Assembly: GCA_041745295.1 (NCBI GenBank) | Contig: JBGTJE010000011.1 | Coordinates: forward strand, 1 to 64,000 | Length of the DNA: 64,000 bases | Direction of reading: 5' to 3' | Source: JANMEB01 sp041745295 | GTDB lineage: Bacteria > Planctomycetota > Planctomycetia > Pirellulales > Pirellulaceae | Part shown: one piece after another, positions 44,918 to 53,682 of the stretch | How the letters are laid out: every line of letters begins with the position of its first letter | How positions within the stretch are numbered: position 1 is the stretch's first letter | Made by a program: the position numbers and the translations under genes | Notes under the pieces: model-generated | The model's input: the letters and a program-made list of their open reading frames with translations, nothing else | Told to the model about the DNA's origin: nothing | Databases searched by the model: none

Positions 44918-46810
44918 ATGATCTCGAAGTGGATAGGCGGTGCGATTGGGTTGGCGATCGTTGGCTTTGGCGGCGCGAGTTGGGCGCAGGACCAGCCGTT
45001 TGTGGTGAAGGACAACTACGATAAGTCGGAAGTCCAAATTCCGATGCGCGACGGCGTGAAGCTGTTCACGTCAATCCACACCCCCAAGGACAAATCACAG
45101 AAGTATCCGTTTTTGATCAATCGGACTCCTTACAACGTGGCGCCCTACAGTCCGAACAAAATCCGCGGCCAACTCGGTCCGTCGGTCTTTGCCGACAAAG
45201 AGGGCTACATCATCGTGCACCAGGATGTCCGCGGGCGCTGGATGTCCGAAGGAAAATACGACAACATGCGGCCCCACGTCATGGGACAAACCCCGATCGA
45301 CGAAAGCTCGGACACCTACGACACGATCGATTGGTTGCTGAAAAACGTCGAAGGCAATAACGGCAAAGCGGGCATTTGGGGGATTTCGTATCCCGGCTTC
45401 TACGCGGCCGCCGCGTTGCCGGAACATCATCCGGCGCTGGTTGCCTCTTCCCCCCAAGCTCCGATTTCCGATTTCTTTTTCGATGACTTCCACCACAACG
45501 GTGCCTACCTACTGAGCTACTTTATCGCGACATCGACCTTCGGTTATCAGCACAATGGCCCGACCACCGAGCCGTGGTATCAATCGATCAAACCCCAAAC
45601 GAGCGACGGTTATGAGTTCTATATGAGCCTTGGCCCGCTCTCCAACGCGAGCAAGTACTTTGGCAAAGATAACTTTTTCTGGCAGGAGCTTGCCGGACAT
45701 CCCAACTATGACGAGTTCTGGCAAACCCGTTCGCTGCTGCCGCACCTGGCTTCGCCGGTCAAGACGAACGTGTTGACCGTCGGCGGCTTTTTTGACGCGG
45801 AGGATTTGTACGGCCCGCTGCACATTTATCAACAGCTGGAAAAAAATAATCCGCAGACGTTTAACGCGATCGTTATGGGACCCTGGTCGCACGGGGCTTG
45901 GGCACACAACACTCCGGTGGCGCGCGTCGGAAACGTCGTATTCGGCGCGAAAGTTGCCGACTTTTACCAACGCGAAATCGAGGCCCCGTTCTTTGCGTAC
46001 TTTCTCAAAGGCAAAGGCCAAGCTCCCGATTTCGAAGCCCTGATGTACGACACGGGAGGCAAACAATGGCAGAAATTCGCGCAATGGCCCCCCACAGATG
46101 CCCAGCCAACCCGCTGGTATTTGTCGGCGGACAAATCGCTCAGCGACAAGCCGCAAGCCGACACGGGGAAGGCTTTCTCCGAATTCATCAGCGACCCGGC
46201 GGATCCAGTGACCGAACAAAAACGCGAAGACATAAACCTTCAATTCACGCCGCATGATTACATGAGCGACGACCAACGCTTCGCCACCAAGCGCGCCGAC
46301 GTGCTGACCTTCCAAACCGAAGTGCTCACCGACGATGTGACGCTAGTCGGCGATATTGTCGGACGGCTGGTGGTGTCCACTTCGGAAACTGACTCCGATT
46401 GGGTCGTCAAATTGATCGATGTCTTCCCCGACAACGAGCCCAACGATCCCAGCACACCCAAGGGGATCACGATGGCCGGTTATCAATTGCTCGTGCGCGG
46501 CGACATCATGCGCGGCCGCTTTCGCAATAGCTTTGAAAAGCCGGAGCCTTTTAAGCCGGACACGATGACCGAAGTGAAAGTCCCGCTGCTGGACGTTTAC
46601 CATACCTTCAAGAAGGGGCATCGGATCATGGTCCAAGTCCATAGTACTTGGTTTCCCCTGATCGACCGCTGTCCGCAGAAGTACGTCCCCAATATTTTCG
46701 AAGCCAAGGCCGAGGATTTTGTAAAGGCGACTCACCGGGTCTACCACGCTCCTGCCGATTCGGCGAGCTACGTCGAAGTGCGTGTGCTTCCGGCTCCGGC
46801 AACGCGCTGA
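44918..46810 (+). CDS. CocE/NonD family hydrolase (X-Pro dipeptidyl-peptidase-like), exported
   Basis: An alpha/beta hydrolase of about 630 residues, related to cocaine esterase and glutaryl acylases. The signal peptide MISKWIGGAIGLAIVGFGGA ends in SWAQ. The catalytic Ser is in GIWGISYPGFYAAA (about residue 157), Asp in VGGFFDAEDLYGP and His in GPWSHGAW; the C-terminal jelly-roll has FQTEVLTDDVTLVGDI and LMVQV-type strands (GHRIMVQVHSTWFPLIDR). The ATG at 44918 gives a clean signal peptide with GGGAAG upstream; a longer frame from 44774 would read through a family B repeat. The natural substrate, an ester or amide of an acyl or peptide group, is unknown. Confidence 0.88.
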   Translation: MISKWIGGAIGLAIVGFGGASWAQDQPFVVKDNYDKSEVQIPMRDGVKLFTSIHTPKDKSQKYPFLINRTPYNVAPYSPNKIRGQLGPSVFADKEGYIIVHQDVRGRWMSEGKYDNMRPHVMGQTPIDESSDTYDTIDWLLKNVEGNNGKAGIWGISYPGFYAAAALPEHHPALVASSPQAPISDFFFDDFHHNGAYLLSYFIATSTFGYQHNGPTTEPWYQSIKPQTSDGYEFYMSLGPLSNASKYFGKDNFFWQELAGHPNYDEFWQTRSLLPHLASPVKTNVLTVGGFFDAEDLYGPLHIYQQLEKNNPQTFNAIVMGPWSHGAWAHNTPVARVGNVVFGAKVADFYQREIEAPFFAYFLKGKGQAPDFEALMYDTGGKQWQKFAQWPPTDAQPTRWYLSADKSLSDKPQADTGKAFSEFISDPADPVTEQKREDINLQFTPHDYMSDDQRFATKRADVLTFQTEVLTDDVTLVGDIVGRLVVSTSETDSDWVVKLIDVFPDNEPNDPSTPKGITMAGYQLLVRGDIMRGRFRNSFEKPEPFKPDTMTEVKVPLLDVYHTFKKGHRIMVQVHSTWFPLIDRCPQKYVPNIFEAKAEDFVKATHRVYHAPADSASYVEVRVLPAPATR

Positions 46811-46817
46811 CGTTCGG

Positions 46818-46904
46818 GTGGCAGGCCCACAGTCTTCGATGGGTGTGGAGAACAATTAGCAGCACTGCACGCCCTTCGCAGAGCCTCAAGGCGCGCCACC
46901 CAGA
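46818..46904. repeat. Family I palindrome with GGGTGGC/GCCACCC ends
   Basis: It begins GGGTGGCAGGCCCACAGTCT and ends CACGCCCTTCGCAGAGCCTC, AAGGCGCGCCACCC. The ends GGGTGGC and GCCACCC are complementary. It fills the gap between the hydrolase and the transporter genes. Confidence 0.7.
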
Positions 46905-46915
46905 AGCGAAACCAA

Positions 46916-47689
46916 ATGGACGAAAAGAACCAGTCGCCATCAGTTGCATTCAACTCCGCCCAAGTTCTTTACGTCTGGTTGACGGCTTTCTTTGTCGCCT
47001 CCCTGCTGATCGCCGACATCGTCGGCATCAAGCTGTTTCGCATTCCGTTGGGCTTCTCGTTTTATGTTCCCTTCTTGGACAAGACTTTCAGCGCGGTGGA
47101 ACACACGTGCGGGATGCTCACGTTTCCGGTGACGTTTCTGCTGACCGACCTGCTCAATGAGTACTACGGCAAACGAGCAGCCCGGCGCGTCACGTATATC
47201 GGTCTGGTGATGGCATTGTTCGTGTTCGTCGTGATCAACATCGCACAGTACATGCCATATTTGCCGGCGTCCTTTAATGTGAACCCCGAGCATTTCGATG
47301 CGGTGTTTGGTTCGGCCAAGATCATGTATATCGCATCGGTCACGGCGTATTTGGTCGGGCAACTTTGCGATATTTGGGTCTTTCATTTATTGAAGAAGCT
47401 GACTCGCGGACGATTGCTTTGGCTGCGGGCGACGGGTAGCACCGTCATTTCGCAGACGCTGGATAGTTTCGTCGTAAGTTATCTGGCGTTTGGCTTGGGG
47501 CGTCGGCTGTTTGGCGATCCCAGCGTTCCGGCCGCCGGCTTTTGGGAGATCGTGCAGATCGCCATGACGGGATACTTGCTGAAATTTGTAATCGCGATCG
47601 CCATCACGCCGCTGATCTACGCGGGTCGCGGATTCATCCACCGTTGGTTCGGACTCCTTCCCCTCCCGCCCGACGATCCGCGCGTCTAG
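46916..47689 (+). CDS. Queuosine-precursor transporter (YhhQ/VUT family)
   Basis: A 257-residue inner-membrane protein with about six membrane segments, for example WLTAFFVASLLIADIVGIKL, LVMALFVFVVINIAQYMPYL and VTAYLVGQLCDIWVFHLL. The motif FPVTFLLTDLLNEYYGKRAA is diagnostic for the YhhQ/DUF165 family, members of which take up queuine-type precursors (such as preQ0 or preQ1) for tRNA modification. No other queuosine genes are nearby. The gene is followed by an element with a GCCGGGTTTATCCCGGC hairpin (47690-47718). Confidence 0.87.
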   Translation: MDEKNQSPSVAFNSAQVLYVWLTAFFVASLLIADIVGIKLFRIPLGFSFYVPFLDKTFSAVEHTCGMLTFPVTFLLTDLLNEYYGKRAARRVTYIGLVMALFVFVVINIAQYMPYLPASFNVNPEHFDAVFGSAKIMYIASVTAYLVGQLCDIWVFHLLKKLTRGRLLWLRATGSTVISQTLDSFVVSYLAFGLGRRLFGDPSVPAAGFWEIVQIAMTGYLLKFVIAIAITPLIYAGRGFIHRWFGLLPLPPDDPRV

Positions 47690-47812
47690 CGAGTCGCCGG
47701 GTTTATCCCGGCGGTCTTATTGTTGCGAGTTGCGTGTCCCTGGGTGGATTTCGGCGGTCGATTCTTGTTCCGTCCCCCGGCGCTTCGACGTGGGGAGGGC
47801 TAGGGAGGGGGT
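47690..47812. repeat. Intergenic hairpin and family C repeat
   Basis: GAGTCGCCGGGTTTATCCCG followed by GCGGTCTT (47690-47718) directly follows the transporter stop and recurs, with changes, at 48361-48388 directly after the yjbQ stop. A family C copy follows (GTCCCCCGGCGCTTCGACGT, then GGGGAGGGCTAGGGAGGGG, 47768-47812). Both could act as terminators. Confidence 0.7.
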
Positions 47813-47934
47813 TCTTTGTTCTTGTTCCCACCGTGGCAATGCTTAAACTTCAACAATCGCCAAGCGCCGCCACCCTAATTGACTGATGAATCTCAGACGT
47901 AAACTCAAAAGCTGAACACTGAAAACTATCCCCC

Positions 47935-48357
47935 ATGCCCACCCTCACCGAATATTTAACGATGCACCTTCCCACCAAATCGGGGTTTGTAAACATCACT
48001 CCCCAAGTCTCGGCTGCGGTGAAAAAAAGTGGCGTCCGAGAAGGGCTCGTGTTAGTCAACACGATGCATATCACAGCCTCCGTGTTTATCAACGACGACG
48101 AATCGGGCTTGCACCACGATTTTGGCGTGTGGCTGGAGAAGCTAGCGCCGTTTAACGCCGATCCGCGCGTCTACCACCACAATCGGACGGGCGAAGACAA
48201 CGCCGACGCGCATTTGAAGCGTCAGATCATGGGCCGCGAAGTCGTCGTGGCGATCACCGCCGGCAAACTCGACTTCGGTCCCTGGGAACAGATTTTTTAC
48301 GGCGAGTTCGACGGCCAACGGCCGAAGCGAGTCTTGGTCAAAGTCTTGGGTGAATAA
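47935..48357 (+). CDS. YjbQ family (UPF0047) protein, secondary thiamine-phosphate synthase-like
   Basis: A 140-residue cytoplasmic protein. MHITASVFINDDESGLHHDF, YHHNRTGEDNADAHLKRQIM and GREVVVAITAGKLDFGPWEQ are the characteristic segments of the YjbQ family, with several conserved His and Asp/Asn residues in the presumed active site. The family is annotated for a weak thiamine-phosphate-synthase activity, but its real role is unclear. The start ATG is clear; no operon partner is evident. Confidence 0.92.
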   Translation: MPTLTEYLTMHLPTKSGFVNITPQVSAAVKKSGVREGLVLVNTMHITASVFINDDESGLHHDFGVWLEKLAPFNADPRVYHHNRTGEDNADAHLKRQIMGREVVVAITAGKLDFGPWEQIFYGEFDGQRPKRVLVKVLGE

Positions 48358-48360
48358 GGC

Positions 48361-48657
48361 GAGCCGCCGGGTTTATCTCGGAGGACTTTGCCTGCGGCCG
48401 TGCAGCTTTATTCCCTCGCCCGCGCAGCGTGGGGAGGGCTCGAGAGGGGGTTCTTCGAGTGGTGGCCTGGCTGCGAATGGAATGCCTTGCGCTTTCGCAG
48501 ACAGTTAGTTGTCAATTCAAATAGGAGCTCAATGAGAAAGTCAACATCTCAATAATCGGCAGGCTGAATTTGGGTATCATGTCCAGATACAACTTGTTGT
48601 CGCGGCGGTAATCATTGGAAGCCACCGAGAGTAAACGAAAACGCGGGGGACGAGATC
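48361..48657. other. 297-base gap with two repeats; no gene seen
   Basis: The first part copies the hairpin element at 47690 (GAGCCGCCGGGTTTATCTCG), and 48410-48451 is a family C element (TTCCCTCGCCCGCGCAGCGT, then GGGGAGGGCT). The last 200 bases, before the Rieske gene, are more AT-rich and probably contain its promoter, but no convincing -35/-10 pair is assigned. Confidence 0.5.
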
Positions 48658-49755
48658 ATGCGCAGCGCTGCCGGAGCCCATTCGCTGGGCCGCGAGTTTT
48701 TTGTCGATCAAGAACTATTCGCGCGCGAACAGGCAAATATTTTTGCCCGATCTTGGCTGTTGCTCGGCCGATCGTCCGATTGGGAACGGGCCAACTCATT
48801 CGCGACAATGGAAATTGGCGGCCAACCGGTCGTCGTCGTTCGTTCGGCCGACGGGATTCTGCGCGGATTTCACAATGTGTGTCGCCACCGCGGCGCAACG
48901 GTTGTCGACGGCGAAAAAGGCTGCTTGGAAAAGGGCTTGATGACGTGCCCCTACCACGCGTGGAGTTATGACCTGACCGGCCAGCTTATCGGCGCGCCGA
49001 ATATGGCAAGCGTGGAGAATTTTCAACGCGCGAACTATCGATTGCAGCCGTTTCATATCCAAACCGCGCACGGATTTGTGTTCGGCAATCTCAGCGACCA
49101 ACCTCCCGAGTTGGCGTCGGCGTTGAAAACAGTGGAGTCGCATCTGAAAGACTGGGGGGTCGCGGAATTAGCGTTGGGCGCGCGACTGGAATACCAAGTC
49201 CGGGCCAATTGGAAATTGTTGTTTGAAAACTACAGCGAGTGCTACCATTGCCCGACGGTTCATCCCGCGCTCAATCGGCTAACCCCCTACAAAGGATCGG
49301 ATAACGAATCGCAAGATGGCCCAATACTCGGCGGACCGATGAACTTGGCCGATGGGATTGCGACGATGTCGACGACCGGTAAGCTTGCGGGATGCCCGAT
49401 TCCCGGATTGGATTCGAAGCAACTGCGCAGCGTGTATTATTTTACTGTGTTTCCGTCGTTCTTTTTCAGCTTTCACCCCGATTATTTGCTCATCCATCGC
49501 TTAGAGCCGCAGCGGGTCGATGCGACACGGGTGATTTGCGAGTTCCTTTTTCATCCCGCGGTACTCAGCGACGCTTCGTTTGATCCGAGCGGGGCGGTCG
49601 AGTTTTGGGACATGACGAATCGGCAGGATTGGGAAGTGTGCGAGCGTGTGCAATCGGGAGCCCGATCGACCGCGTTTGCCCCCGGCCCGCTCTCGAATTT
49701 GGAGAGCATCGTCGCGGCGTTCGACCGGCATTACCGAAAGGTGATGAAGGTGTAG
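48658..49755 (+). CDS. Rieske-type ring-hydroxylating oxygenase, alpha subunit
   Basis: A 365-residue non-heme iron oxygenase. The Rieske [2Fe-2S] ligands are C75-x-H77 and C97-x2-H100 (NVCRHRGATVVDG and TCPYHAWSYD). The catalytic iron site is in LFENYSECYHCPTVHP (two His), with the third ligand probably the Asp in the NRQDWEVCERVQSG segment. Such subunits hydroxylate aromatic rings or demethylate quaternary amines, and the HPALNRLTP region resembles that of choline/carnitine-type oxygenases. No reductase or beta subunit is adjacent, so the electron donor must be encoded elsewhere. Confidence 0.9.
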   Translation: MRSAAGAHSLGREFFVDQELFAREQANIFARSWLLLGRSSDWERANSFATMEIGGQPVVVVRSADGILRGFHNVCRHRGATVVDGEKGCLEKGLMTCPYHAWSYDLTGQLIGAPNMASVENFQRANYRLQPFHIQTAHGFVFGNLSDQPPELASALKTVESHLKDWGVAELALGARLEYQVRANWKLLFENYSECYHCPTVHPALNRLTPYKGSDNESQDGPILGGPMNLADGIATMSTTGKLAGCPIPGLDSKQLRSVYYFTVFPSFFFSFHPDYLLIHRLEPQRVDATRVICEFLFHPAVLSDASFDPSGAVEFWDMTNRQDWEVCERVQSGARSTAFAPGPLSNLESIVAAFDRHYRKVMKV

Positions 49756-50012
49756 GTCGGCTTTGCACAAAAATTCGAAATCCGAAACAAGACGCGCTGT
49801 GCGCGGGTCTCCCGACCCCGCACGGGCGCCGACCGAAGGTCTCCGCGCAATCGTTAACCCTGGTGCGGCCTCAGGAGACCTTCGGTCGTTTTGTCGGCGA
49901 GGTCAGGAGACCTGCGCCGAGCGCGTGGGTCGTCGCGCGGCGGTTTCCGCCTTCCATGGCAGATGGATTCCGGGTCTCAGCCCGGAATGACGAAAGCGGG
50001 TCCTCAAGCGTA
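49756..50012. repeat. Intergenic repeats: GGTCTCC-type direct repeats and a family A palindrome
   Basis: Several short GGTCTCC/GGAGACC units (near 49804, 49830, 49877 and 49905) in mixed orientation form weak hairpins, and a family A element in reverse orientation (TTCCATGGCAG, then ATTCCGGGTCTCAGCCCGGA) lies at 49952-49992, close to the stop of the next gene. Confidence 0.65.
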
Positions 50013-51368
50013 TTATTTCTTTTCCAGCGTGACGCCGGAGCCGGACAATGTGAATTCGGCGGGTATGATTCCGGGATCGACGCACAGCAATTCGACGCGC
50101 GCCTCTTTCAGCGTGAAGTTGAAGACCGCCGCGTTGGCGCTTTCCGAGACGACTTCTTCCTTCCAACCGGCGTCGGCAAAAAACTTGCGCAGGGCTTTGA
50201 TCGTGGGAAGAGATTTGCCGCTGGGGAGTTGAAACTCCAATCGGTCGCCAGTGGCTTCGACTTCGGAAGCCTCGTGGGGGATGGGCACGGCGATCTTTGA
50301 GGCGGCCCGTTCGCGATCCATTTGTTCGGCCCGTTCGGCCTTTTGCTCGGCTTGGGCCTCGGCAGCTTTCTCCAGTTCTTCGACTTCGGCCGCGGTTTGA
50401 AACTGCAGCCTGCCGCGCGAGATATCGTCGACGGTGTTTAGTTCCAACGTCAACATGTCCATCGCCTTGTTGCGGAAGAAGAGCGTGTCGTACAAGCTGA
50501 TTTTAATCGGCTTGTCGGTGGTGGCTTGCCAGCCGAGAGATTCCAATTGCTTGCGGTAAAATGCCACGACGTCGTCGATCGAAAGCTTTGAATCAAAGTT
50601 GAGCGAAGTAATCGAATCGGCGTAATGAATGAGTGTCGACTCCGGCGGTGGATCAAGCTCCACGGACATCAGCTCAGCGGAGTAAGTGACCGACGTTTTG
50701 TTCTGTTGCGCGGGAGCGGCGACGACGAAAACGGTCAAGCGGATGGCGTTCCGTTTGAAGAAGCGAGGGCCGTCATCGGCGCCGCTGTACGTGATCCAGC
50801 CGGCTTTCAGCAAAGCTTCGCTGCATTGAGTTCGGGCGTCTTCGACGCTCGCGGGACTCAGCAAGATGATGCTGACTGGTCCGGCGTATAGCTTTTGCAA
50901 GTCGGCGGGCTTGGGGATTTTTTCGAAGTCGATATTTCCATGTTGCACCAAATTGAGCCCGATCCGCGGCTTGCCATCGTCACTGGTTGCAGGTGCGGCG
51001 GTCAAGGAAGCATGGAAGCCCTCTTTGAAAAATGTGCCGCTTGCATATTGGGCATCGGAATAGCCTCCCGGCAATTCTTTCCATCCCGCTTTTTGCAATC
51101 CGTCTTTGGCAAAAGCAACCGCATCGGACAATGCGGCCGCCGTCTGATAGCTCAGATTGGCCAGCCGCCGAGGGGAGACGAGTTCGGCATCCTCCGGGAC
51201 GGGAAACGTCCGCAAATCGAGCAGAGTTGCTGCCGTTTTCGCGGTCGCCGGTTCATCTTGGCGCGCATCTACAACCAGACAATTCGCCGTCGCCAAGACG
51301 AACGAAATCGTTGGCGCGACAAGGAAGCGCCCGCGAAACTTCTTTGTAGTCGTCATCGCAACTTTCAT
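50013..51368 (-). CDS. Exported protein of unknown function
   Basis: A protein of about 451 residues that I cannot assign to a family. The N-terminus has a signal-like segment (FLVAPTISFVLATANCLVVD). The mature part has three similar alpha/beta units ending in GWKELPGGY, AGWITYSG and LGWQATT, each preceded by a helix with ALSDAVAFAKDGLQKA or SIDDVVAFYRKQLES, so it may be built from repeated small domains. A Glu/Ala-rich coiled coil, VEELEKAAEAQAEQKAERAE, precedes a last similar unit (TIKALRKFFADAGWKEEVV). The ATG at 51368 with GGGAGA 7 bases upstream was chosen; an upstream ATG at 51374 is also possible. It lies just downstream of the cystathionine gene. Confidence 0.72.
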   Translation of the reverse strand: MKVAMTTTKKFRGRFLVAPTISFVLATANCLVVDARQDEPATAKTAATLLDLRTFPVPEDAELVSPRRLANLSYQTAAALSDAVAFAKDGLQKAGWKELPGGYSDAQYASGTFFKEGFHASLTAAPATSDDGKPRIGLNLVQHGNIDFEKIPKPADLQKLYAGPVSIILLSPASVEDARTQCSEALLKAGWITYSGADDGPRFFKRNAIRLTVFVVAAPAQQNKTSVTYSAELMSVELDPPPESTLIHYADSITSLNFDSKLSIDDVVAFYRKQLESLGWQATTDKPIKISLYDTLFFRNKAMDMLTLELNTVDDISRGRLQFQTAAEVEELEKAAEAQAEQKAERAEQMDRERAASKIAVPIPHEASEVEATGDRLEFQLPSGKSLPTIKALRKFFADAGWKEEVVSESANAAVFNFTLKEARVELLCVDPGIIPAEFTLSGSGVTLEKK

Positions 51369-51414
51369 TTCCATTTCTCCCATGCACTGCGCCACTGCAT
51401 GAGCATTCCGAATT

Positions 51415-52560
51415 TCATCCACTGTCCCGGATGGCACGATCCAGGTCTTCGATAAGGTCGCTGACATCTTCGATACCGACCGACAGGCGCATCAGTGTAT
51501 CCTTCAACCCACCTTTGAGCCGTTCGCCTGGCGGGATCGACGCGTGCGTCATCGACGCCGGATGATTGATCATCGACTCGACGCCGCCAAGGCTTTCGGC
51601 CAACGCGAACAGTTTGGTCTTGGAGGCAAACCGACGATTGCGTTCTAGATCGCCGCGAAGCTCGAGGGACACCATTCCACCAAATCCGCTCATCTGGCGG
51701 GCGGCCAGCGCATGATAGGGATTGTCGGGGAGTCCCGGGTAATACACCTTCTCGACTTCGCGGTGACTCGCCAAATGCGCGGCAATTTGCTGTGCGTTCT
51801 CGCAGTGTTGCTTCATGCGAATAGCCAGCGTCTTCGTGCCGCGCAAAACGAGAAAGCAATCGAGTGGTCCGGGGACACTGCCGGCCGCGTTTTGCAGAAA
51901 CTTGAGCCGCGTATAAAGCCCTTCGTCGCTCGTGGCGATGGCGCCGCCGACGACATCGGAATGCCCGCCCAGGTATTTGGTTGTCGAATGCAAAACGACA
52001 TCGGCGCCCAACTCCAACGGCAGTTGCAGGCAAGGAGAGGCAAAAGTGTTATCGACGACGACTTGTACGTTTTTCCGGTGGGCGATCTCTGATGCCGCCG
52101 CCAAATCAGTAATCGTCAGAAGCGGGTTAGTCGGCGACTCCAGCCACAGAATTTTTGTGCTTGGTTGGATGGCGCTGCGAACTTCGTCCAAATTGAACGC
52201 GTTGATAAACGTCGCCGCGATCCCAAGTTGCTTCCAAACTTTGTCGAACAAACGAAAGGTGCCGCCGTAGACGTCTCGCGCGCAGACGACGTGATCGCCC
52301 GACGACAAACAATGCAGCAAGGTATTCTCGGCCGCCAATCCGCTGGCAAAGCACAGCCCGTATTTTGCCCCCTCGAGTGCCGCCAAGTTACCTTCGAGGG
52401 CCGTCCGGGTTGGATTGCCAGAGCGAGAATACTCGTAGCCCCGATGGACCGCCGGCGCTTCTTGCACATAAGTCGACGTCAGGTAAACCGGGGTCATGAT
52501 GGCGCCGGTCGCGGGGTCGGGCGCTTGGCCGGCGTGGATGGCTTTGGTGGCGAACTTCAT
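51415..52560 (-). CDS. metB: Cystathionine gamma-synthase/lyase (PLP-dependent, Cys/Met metabolism)
   Basis: A 381-residue PLP enzyme. TKAIHAGQAPDPATGAIMTP and YLTSTYVQEAPAVHRGYEYS are the opening of the family, and the PLP-binding Lys is in LHSTTKYLGGHSDVVGG near residue 195. The C-terminal SLGGVESMINHPASMTHASI is diagnostic of the MetB/MetC/gamma-lyase group. Which reaction it prefers, cystathionine synthesis from O-acylhomoserine and cysteine or cleavage of cystathionine, cannot be decided from the sequence, so the gene symbol is tentative. The gene downstream starts 47 bases after its stop on the same strand. Confidence 0.92.
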   Translation of the reverse strand: MKFATKAIHAGQAPDPATGAIMTPVYLTSTYVQEAPAVHRGYEYSRSGNPTRTALEGNLAALEGAKYGLCFASGLAAENTLLHCLSSGDHVVCARDVYGGTFRLFDKVWKQLGIAATFINAFNLDEVRSAIQPSTKILWLESPTNPLLTITDLAAASEIAHRKNVQVVVDNTFASPCLQLPLELGADVVLHSTTKYLGGHSDVVGGAIATSDEGLYTRLKFLQNAAGSVPGPLDCFLVLRGTKTLAIRMKQHCENAQQIAAHLASHREVEKVYYPGLPDNPYHALAARQMSGFGGMVSLELRGDLERNRRFASKTKLFALAESLGGVESMINHPASMTHASIPPGERLKGGLKDTLMRLSVGIEDVSDLIEDLDRAIRDSG

Positions 52561-52673
52561 GGCGCAGTGAGGGGCTAAGCCAGCGATGCGAATTCGCCAT
52601 TGGAACCGAAAACGGAATTTGGGACCACCGGAGACTACTTCGGCGAAGGCTATTGATCGACGCCCCCAACGTA

Positions 52674-52773
52674 TTGTTTAACCGGCGCAGCCGCTGGCGG
52701 AGCCGAATGACGTTGGTTACTTTCGGCGAGAACTACTATCCCAAGGCGCTTACCTCTGCGCGGGTTAAACAAA
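52674..52773. repeat. Family H repeat with TTGTTTAACC ends
   Basis: TTGTTTAACCGGCGCA at 52674-52689 is matched by TGCGCGGGTTAAACAAA at 52757-52773, with GC-rich hairpin-forming sequence between. It resembles the element at 28213-28298 in ends and layout. It lies between metB and the DUF2617-like gene. Confidence 0.75.
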
Positions 52774-52782
52774 GAAAGAGGC

Positions 52783-53322
52783 TTATAGAAGTTCAAGCAA
52801 CGACGAACTTTTGACCATGCAGCACGTTTCGGGGAACGTGTGAAAGGCTCGAACCCGAATCGAGCGGCTGCGAGTTTCCACGTTGACATAGCTCATCGCA
52901 CCAAAGGCCAGCCGGCCGCTGGATTGGAATTGGTAAAGCAGTCCATCGCATTCAGTCTGTTGCGTGAGGGCCTGTTGAAACGCCAAGAAACAACGGCTAT
53001 CGACTTGCTCCAACTGAAAATCGCAGCAGTAACGAATCCGATCGCGATAGACGACTTCATCGGTTCGCCGAGCCGCGAAGTCGTGTACCATCAACAGGCG
53101 TTGCCGCGGTAGCGGTTGCTGGGCTGCCGCGGAAAGCTCAGTCACCAGGATCCCGCCGAAATTGGCCGAGATGATGTGGCCGACGTTGGTAATGTGATAG
53201 CGAACTTGGTAATGCTCGCGTTCGCTGCTGCGCGAAGCTTGGACCTCGAAGAGCTCCGGATGAAGCGATCGTCCGAACAGATGAAACGTGAGCTTGCTGA
53301 TTCGAGGCCGAACGGACAACAT
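52783..53322 (-). CDS. DUF2617-like protein of unknown function
   Basis: A 179-residue cytoplasmic protein. RPRISKLTFHLFGRSLHPEL near the start and the central HYQVRYHITNVGHIISANFG resemble the DUF2617 family, known mainly from planctomycetes and actinobacteria. No enzymatic motif is recognised; the alternating strand pattern suggests a beta-rich fold. The ATG at 53322 (MLSVRPRIS) gives the family's usual start, although an upstream extension is open. It sits alone between a repeat and an AT-rich gap. Confidence 0.7.
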   Translation of the reverse strand: MLSVRPRISKLTFHLFGRSLHPELFEVQASRSSEREHYQVRYHITNVGHIISANFGGILVTELSAAAQQPLPRQRLLMVHDFAARRTDEVVYRDRIRYCCDFQLEQVDSRCFLAFQQALTQQTECDGLLYQFQSSGRLAFGAMSYVNVETRSRSIRVRAFHTFPETCCMVKSSSLLELL

Positions 53323-53682
53323 GTCCGCATTCCTTCCAGTAAAACAAGTCGCGTTTGCCAGCCCTGGCTGGGCCCAAAGCAAAACGAAGCGACATCCCGC
53401 CGCTCCGCATCACGTCAATGAACGCGTTATCCAGTAGCGCAAGACAATTATAGACGCGCTCTGAAAATTCACAAACACGAATCGCAAACCAATTAATTTT
53501 GAAAAGTTTCGACTTGACAAAATACTGTTCATGAGTATCGACCGCCGCGCGGCAATATTATTGGCGGAAATTTCCCAAAAGCGGATCGTTGCTTTCAGCT
53601 CCGGCAAAAGGGGAACAAAAATCCGCAAAAAGAATTCAAGAAATGGCACGGCGAATGTTTCGCACTGGTCGGTTTTCAAAAT
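53323..53682. other. 360-base gap with an AT-rich block; no gene seen
   Basis: The right half of the gap (about 53440-53560) is far more AT-rich than its surroundings and contains TTGACAAAATACTGTTCATG at 53515, a possible -35 element for the plus strand, but no plus-strand gene follows. The promoter of the DUF2617-like gene probably lies here on the other strand. Confidence 0.4.

Noticed and set aside
53515..53540. TTGACA-type plus-strand promoter in the AT-rich gap
   Set aside because: No good -10 element at the right distance and no plus-strand gene downstream.
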